This document shows, in pieces, positions 60,321 to 64,000 of a DNA stretch of 64,000 nucleotides. Made by a program: the position numbers and the translations under genes. This DNA is from Nitrospirota bacterium. GTDB lineage: Bacteria > Nitrospirota > Thermodesulfovibrionia > Thermodesulfovibrionales > UBA9159. The number at the start of each line of letters is the position of its first letter. The stretch's first letter is position 1. The notes beneath the pieces were generated by a model. The model did not search any database, was not told the origin of the DNA, and was given only the letters and a program-made list of their open reading frames with translations. The stretch covers positions 1-64,000 of the forward strand of contig JAMCWJ010000012.1 in the NCBI GenBank assembly GCA_023475105.1. Direction: 5' to 3'.

Positions 60321-62129
60321 ATGGCCTTTACGGGAGACTTAGAACTACTCAACATAGTCGACATCATTCAACTGCTGAATACGACGCGGAAGTCCGGCAC
60401 CTTTACTGTGAGAAGCAGCAGGGGCGAAAGCCGGATCATTTTCAGCAACGGGTATATTGTCGGTGCAAGCCATCTCGACAACAGGGTTCGCATCGGCACG
60501 GTCCTCGTCAAGATGAATGCCATCTCCCCGAAAGACCTCGAAGAGATGCTTGCGTTTCAGAAACAGGCGGGGACTGACCGCAAACCCCTGATCGCCACTC
60601 TCATCGAAACCGGCAGGCTCACACGCGAAGACGCTGCGAAGGGGCTGAAAAAGCTGATCGAGATGACCCTTGTCGAGCTGATAGGCTGGACGAAGGGGAC
60701 CTTCACTCTCGATACGGACGCGGTCGCCGCCTCGCCTGGATGCAGTTATCCCATCAGCAAGATGGAACAGGAAGTGAGCCTCGACGCCCAGATGATACTA
60801 ATGGATGCGCTTCGCATCTTTGACGAGCGGGAGCGCGACCGGAATTCAGGAAAACCGGTACCTTCCGATGAGGAACTCTTCGCTGATGTGATCCCCGGGG
60901 AAGAAACCGCGGCAAACGGGGGAAAAGGCGCGGGCATCACTGCCGACGACCTCGGTCTGGGCAACCTCGACCGCCTCGAACGGAAAATACCCGAGGCCTC
61001 TCCGGCAGGGGAGCTTTTCGATCCGGCAGAGATCCATCGTCAGAAGATAAAGGGGCTCCTGTCGGGCTTTACGCCCGAAGAGCAGGAGGCCTTTGTCTCC
61101 TTTCTCGGAAAACCTGCGGCAAGCCGGCTCACTTCCGAGGAGCCGGCGAAGAGGGGCCCGGTCAAGGGACTCGTCCTGTTCAGCGAAGATGACCTTCTCA
61201 AGCATTCCGTCATGACGATATGCAAAGACGAGGGCGTGCTCGTCTTTGCGACGGACGGGGAAGAGGAGCTCTTTCGGATCATAGAGCAGTGCCTGAAGAT
61301 AAAGGTTTTGCCGGTTCTGATGTTCGACGTCCCGGGGAAACCGGGGGGGATGTTTTCTCCGGAAAAGATCGTGAGCCTGCGGCAGCAGGCAAGAGAACGG
61401 TATCCGAAGGTCCCCGTCGTCCAGATGGCCTCATTGCAGGATTATCCCTTCATCCTGCAGTCTTTTCGCGACGGTATCAGGGCCGTCTTTCCGAGACCCT
61501 CGGAAGAGGCAGGGAAGGCGACGTTCATCGGCGATATGATAGCATTCCTGGACACCTTCAAATCCTACATCAGAGCTCTTTTCGATGAACGGCAACCGGC
61601 TGCGACAGACAGCCCGCTGGCGGCCCTCAAGGAGCGCGTTCTGACCCTAAGGGAGCTGAACGATCCTTCCTCAGTGTCCCTCCTGCTTCTCCGGTGTCTC
61701 TCCGAAACGTGCGAACGGTGCGTCACATTTATTGTCCGCCCCGCGGAACTCATCGGGGAAAGGGCGCTGGGAGTGCATGCCGGAAGAGAGGCCGGACCGA
61801 CTTCCGCGGCAGGCATCAGAATCCCTCTCACAAAGCCCTCGGTCTTTCAGGCGGCAGTCGAAAAGGGGACGCTCTTTTGCGGAGACAGCGACGATGAAGT
61901 CCTGAAGCGGCATCTGTTCGAGGGAATCGGCGCGCCCCTCAGGCCGAAGGTGCTTCTGCTCCCTCTGAAGAGCCGGGGCAGGACAGTGGCCGTTCTTTAC
62001 GGGGATTTCGGGAGCGGAGAGCCTGCGCCCGTGCAGAGCGATATGCTCGAAATTCTCGCGCACGGGGCCGGCCTGGTGGTCGAAAATGCTTTCTATCGGA
62101 AACAGCTCAATGCGGCTTCTCGCAAGTGA
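60321..62129 (+). CDS. DUF4388-pseudo-receiver-GAF signalling protein
   Basis: A 602-residue cytoplasmic protein. Residues about 1-150 are a DUF4388/PatA-type domain (MAFTGDLELLNIVDIIQLLN, then SGTFTVRSSRG), common in gliding and pilus control. Around 290-430 is a receiver-like fold without a clear phospho-Asp set (VKGLVLFSEDDLLKHSVMT; FRDGIRAVFPRP). Residues about 455-595 look like a GAF domain (VLLLPLKSRGRTVAVLYGDF). The start at 60321 is set by family similarity; the frame is open 30 codons upstream. It lies 46 bp before a PilT-like gene and probably controls pili. Confidence 0.75.
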   Translation: MAFTGDLELLNIVDIIQLLNTTRKSGTFTVRSSRGESRIIFSNGYIVGASHLDNRVRIGTVLVKMNAISPKDLEEMLAFQKQAGTDRKPLIATLIETGRLTREDAAKGLKKLIEMTLVELIGWTKGTFTLDTDAVAASPGCSYPISKMEQEVSLDAQMILMDALRIFDERERDRNSGKPVPSDEELFADVIPGEETAANGGKGAGITADDLGLGNLDRLERKIPEASPAGELFDPAEIHRQKIKGLLSGFTPEEQEAFVSFLGKPAASRLTSEEPAKRGPVKGLVLFSEDDLLKHSVMTICKDEGVLVFATDGEEELFRIIEQCLKIKVLPVLMFDVPGKPGGMFSPEKIVSLRQQARERYPKVPVVQMASLQDYPFILQSFRDGIRAVFPRPSEEAGKATFIGDMIAFLDTFKSYIRALFDERQPAATDSPLAALKERVLTLRELNDPSSVSLLLLRCLSETCERCVTFIVRPAELIGERALGVHAGREAGPTSAAGIRIPLTKPSVFQAAVEKGTLFCGDSDDEVLKRHLFEGIGAPLRPKVLLLPLKSRGRTVAVLYGDFGSGEPAPVQSDMLEILAHGAGLVVENAFYRKQLNAASRK

Positions 62130-62175
62130 CCGGAAACCGCACGAGTGAACCGGAGGGAAAACGGGAGGTAAGACC

Positions 62176-63243
62176 ATGGACATCGCCACTTTTACGCAGA
62201 TCTTGGAAATCGCCTTCGAAAAGAAGGTCTCGGACATCCACTTCGAGGTGGACAATCCCCCCATCTTCAGGGCGCGGGGACACCTCATACACTCCAAGCT
62301 GAGCAACCTGACAAACAGGGATACCAAGTTCGTGGCATCCACGGTAATGGAGCAGCACGGCCGGCAGCTGCCCGAGGATCTCAAGGAATTCGACACGTCG
62401 TATACTCTGGCGAACGTCGGCCGTTTCCGGGTCAGCATATTCCGCCAACGCGGCAATATCGGCCTCGTGATGCGCGTCATTCCCCACCGCATCGGCACAT
62501 TCGAGGAACTGAACCTCCCGCCCGTGCTCGGCAATATCGTCACGGCGCCGAACGGCCTGGTCCTCGTCTGCGGCCCGACAGGCAACGGTAAATCCACGAC
62601 CCTGGCCTCGATGATACGGCATATCAACGACAATTTCAACTACAACGTCGTCACCATCGAAGACCCGATCGAGTTCATCTTTCATGCGCGCAAGAGCTGT
62701 ATCATTCAGAGGGAGGTGGGCATCGATACGGAGAGTTTTGCGGGGGCCCTGAAGGCCGCCATGCGCATGGACCCCGATGTCATCATGGTCGGAGAGATGC
62801 GCGACCTCGAGACGATCGACTCCTGCATAAAAGCCGCCGAGACCGGGCATCTGGTCCTGTCGACCCTCCATACGCACAACGCGGCTTCCACGATCAATCG
62901 CATCGTCGGCTACTTCCCCACCCAGGTGCAGGAGAATGTCCGCCACAGGCTTGCGGAGATCCTCGTGGCGACGGTTTCGTTACGCCTCGTGAGGGGCAAG
63001 AGCGGCGAGACGGTCCTGCCGGCCCTGGAGGTGATGACCGCGACGTCGACCATCAAGGCATGCATCCGTGACGGTCACCTCGACGAGGTCGAACAGTACA
63101 TCGAAAAAGGCCGCGACGAATATCATATGCAGACCCTCGACCAGCATCTGATCCAGCTCGTAAGGCAGGATGTCATCAGCCTCGACGAAGCGAAGCGCAT
63201 CTCCCGCTCGACCGATCTCGAACGGAAGCTGATCTATTATTAG
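62176..63243 (+). CDS. pilT: PilT-like type IV pilus retraction ATPase
   Basis: A 355-residue hexameric ATPase of the PilT/PilU group. It has Walker A CGPTGNGKSTTLASM, the Asp box VVTIEDPIEF, Walker B DPDVIMVGEMRDLETID and the His box LSTLHTHNAASTINR. The PilT AIRNLIRE-type motif is replaced by ACIRDGHLDE, so it may be a PilU-like or specialised retraction motor. AGGTAAGACC precedes the ATG. Its stop overlaps the convergent histidine-kinase gene by 4 nt. Confidence 0.88.
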   Translation: MDIATFTQILEIAFEKKVSDIHFEVDNPPIFRARGHLIHSKLSNLTNRDTKFVASTVMEQHGRQLPEDLKEFDTSYTLANVGRFRVSIFRQRGNIGLVMRVIPHRIGTFEELNLPPVLGNIVTAPNGLVLVCGPTGNGKSTTLASMIRHINDNFNYNVVTIEDPIEFIFHARKSCIIQREVGIDTESFAGALKAAMRMDPDVIMVGEMRDLETIDSCIKAAETGHLVLSTLHTHNAASTINRIVGYFPTQVQENVRHRLAEILVATVSLRLVRGKSGETVLPALEVMTATSTIKACIRDGHLDEVEQYIEKGRDEYHMQTLDQHLIQLVRQDVISLDEAKRISRSTDLERKLIYY

Positions 63244-64000
63244 CGCGCCGGCAGCCGGTGCTCCCCCTGTTGCCCGCCGTTCCGCACCTTCCTGTAGAAT
63301 TCGCACTTCTTGCAGTCCTCGTATTTCTGGGCGAAGGTGCCCTGTGCCCTGCCCTCGCAAAACGTTCCTGCGACGGCCCAGCAGATCCTTCCGAAATTCG
63401 GATACGCGGGGCATTTCAGCGAGGCGTCATTGTCCCTTCCGCATTTCATGTATTCCCAGCACTTCACCTCGGGCGATTGTTCCCCCTGTTGATATGGGAA
63501 GTAGAGCGTGAATGAGGAGCCTCCGCCGGGTCTGTTCCCGGCCCTGATGAGTCCGCCGTGCTCTTCCATGATTTTTCGCGTTATCGAAAGCCCGAGGCCG
63601 GTCCCATGCGTCGCCGTCCTCGTGGTGAAGAACGGCTCGAAGATGAGGGGCAGATGTTCCTCCGGAATCCCCGGCCCCGTATCGCTCACGCGCAGGAACA
63701 TGTAGAGGACGCCGTTCCGCTCTTCTTTCCCTGTCTTGACGGTCAGCGCGCCGCCTTCCGGCATCGCGTCGAGCGCGTTGGTGATGAGACTGCCGAGGGC
63801 GTGCCTCACCTGATCGGGGTCTATCAGCACCGGGAAGAGCTGTTCGTCCCGCTCGTTTTCGACTGTCACCGACTGTTCCCTGCACAAGTCTTCATACAGC
63901 TTCAGTGTGCCGAGGACCACGTCTTCCAGGTCATACGTCCCAAGGTTGTTCCTCGCCTCGCGCGAAAAGGTGAGGACATCCCCCAGTATCTTTTCGAGCC
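63240..64000 (-). CDS. Sensor histidine kinase with C-terminal two-CW cysteine domain, 5' end cut by window edge
   Basis: The minus-strand frame is open to the window edge and covers about 253 residues, of which the start is missing. A dimerisation-helix end (LTFSREARNN) is followed by the HATPase domain: N box LITNALDAMPEGG, G1 VSDTGPGIPEEH, F box FEPFFTTRT, G2 GTGLGLSITRKI. Behind it, the last 75 residues form a cysteine-rich two-CW-type domain: CWEYMKCGR, CPAYPNFGRICWAVAGTFCE and CKKCEFY. That tail is probably a metal or redox-sensing module. The conserved phospho-His lies outside the window. Confidence 0.88.
   Translation of the reverse strand, partial: LEKILGDVLTFSREARNNLGTYDLEDVVLGTLKLYEDLCREQSVTVENERDEQLFPVLIDPDQVRHALGSLITNALDAMPEGGALTVKTGKEERNGVLYMFLRVSDTGPGIPEEHLPLIFEPFFTTRTATHGTGLGLSITRKIMEEHGGLIRAGNRPGGGSSFTLYFPYQQGEQSPEVKCWEYMKCGRDNDASLKCPAYPNFGRICWAVAGTFCEGRAQGTFAQKYEDCKKCEFYRKVRNGGQQGEHRLPAR

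Overview
The window looks like a chromosomal segment of an anaerobic bacterium of the Nitrospirota/Thermodesulfovibrionia or a related sulfur-metabolising (Desulfobacterota-like) lineage. That placement is an inference. It rests on AprAB-like and heterodisulfide-reductase-like genes, an isolated soluble NuoEFG module, an Aquifex-type aconitase, an RNA-ligase-partner PIN protein, DUF4388/PilT signalling genes and many compact operons with 1-8 nt overlaps. No rRNA, tRNA or CRISPR array was seen.

Layout. 1-9.2 kb: 5' part of dnaJ, an AI-2E-type permease with a cyclic-nucleotide-binding protein, an envelope glycolipid operon (PAP2-glycosyltransferase fusion, polyprenyl-phosphate glycosyltransferase, flippase-like protein), an AmpG-like permease and a TrmH-type rRNA methyltransferase. 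9.3-17.6 kb: a type I restriction-modification operon (hsdM, ORF6N gene, hsdS, DUF3800 gene, fic, hsdR). A 53-codon gene facing fic carries the Fic-inhibitory motif. 17.7-20.1 kb: endonuclease III, a signal-less binding protein and a response regulator fused to a GcvH-like domain.

20.2-34.5 kb is the metabolic core, all on the minus strand: a Crp/Fnr regulator, aprA, aprB, an HdrA/QmoB-like flavoprotein, hdrC and hdrB, then about 950 bp of mobile debris, then nuoE, nuoF and a nuoG-like gene. A DASS-type anion transporter and a PhnD-like binding protein lie upstream. The gene set suggests a soluble electron path between NAD(P)H, an Hdr-type flavoprotein and an APS-reductase-like oxidoreductase, with no QmoA and no membrane QmoC. 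This is the best candidate for an undescribed system. 34.6-36.2 kb: a UspA gene and a frameshifted terC that share a palindrome-containing promoter.

36.4-44.2 kb: lysA-dapF-dapA, aconitase, a DUF1284 gene, an orphan GroES-like gene, a STAS/ATPase protein and a PUR-alpha-like protein. 44.2-50.1 kb is an AT-richer defence island. It holds a methylase fused to an N-terminal nuclease-like domain, a specificity protein made of two near-duplicate halves, a putative nuclease, a membrane protein, two small hydrophilic proteins sharing a KPxxY motif, and a deleted type IIG methylase remnant. 50.1-58.3 kb: a STAS/winged-helix protein, rmuC, an O-methyltransferase, nadD, rsfS (apparently with no canonical start codon), a LapA-LapB fusion, a PIN protein, and a kinase-like/UspA pair. 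58.4-64 kb: a radical SAM protein, two gene remnants, a DUF4388 signalling protein, a PilT-like ATPase and the 3' part of a histidine kinase.

A family of about 160-bp elements with 14-bp terminal inverted repeats is scattered between operons (958, 24485, 41749, a diverged copy at 36430). Core-only copies lie at 24946 and 53382. They explain most of the larger non-coding gaps.
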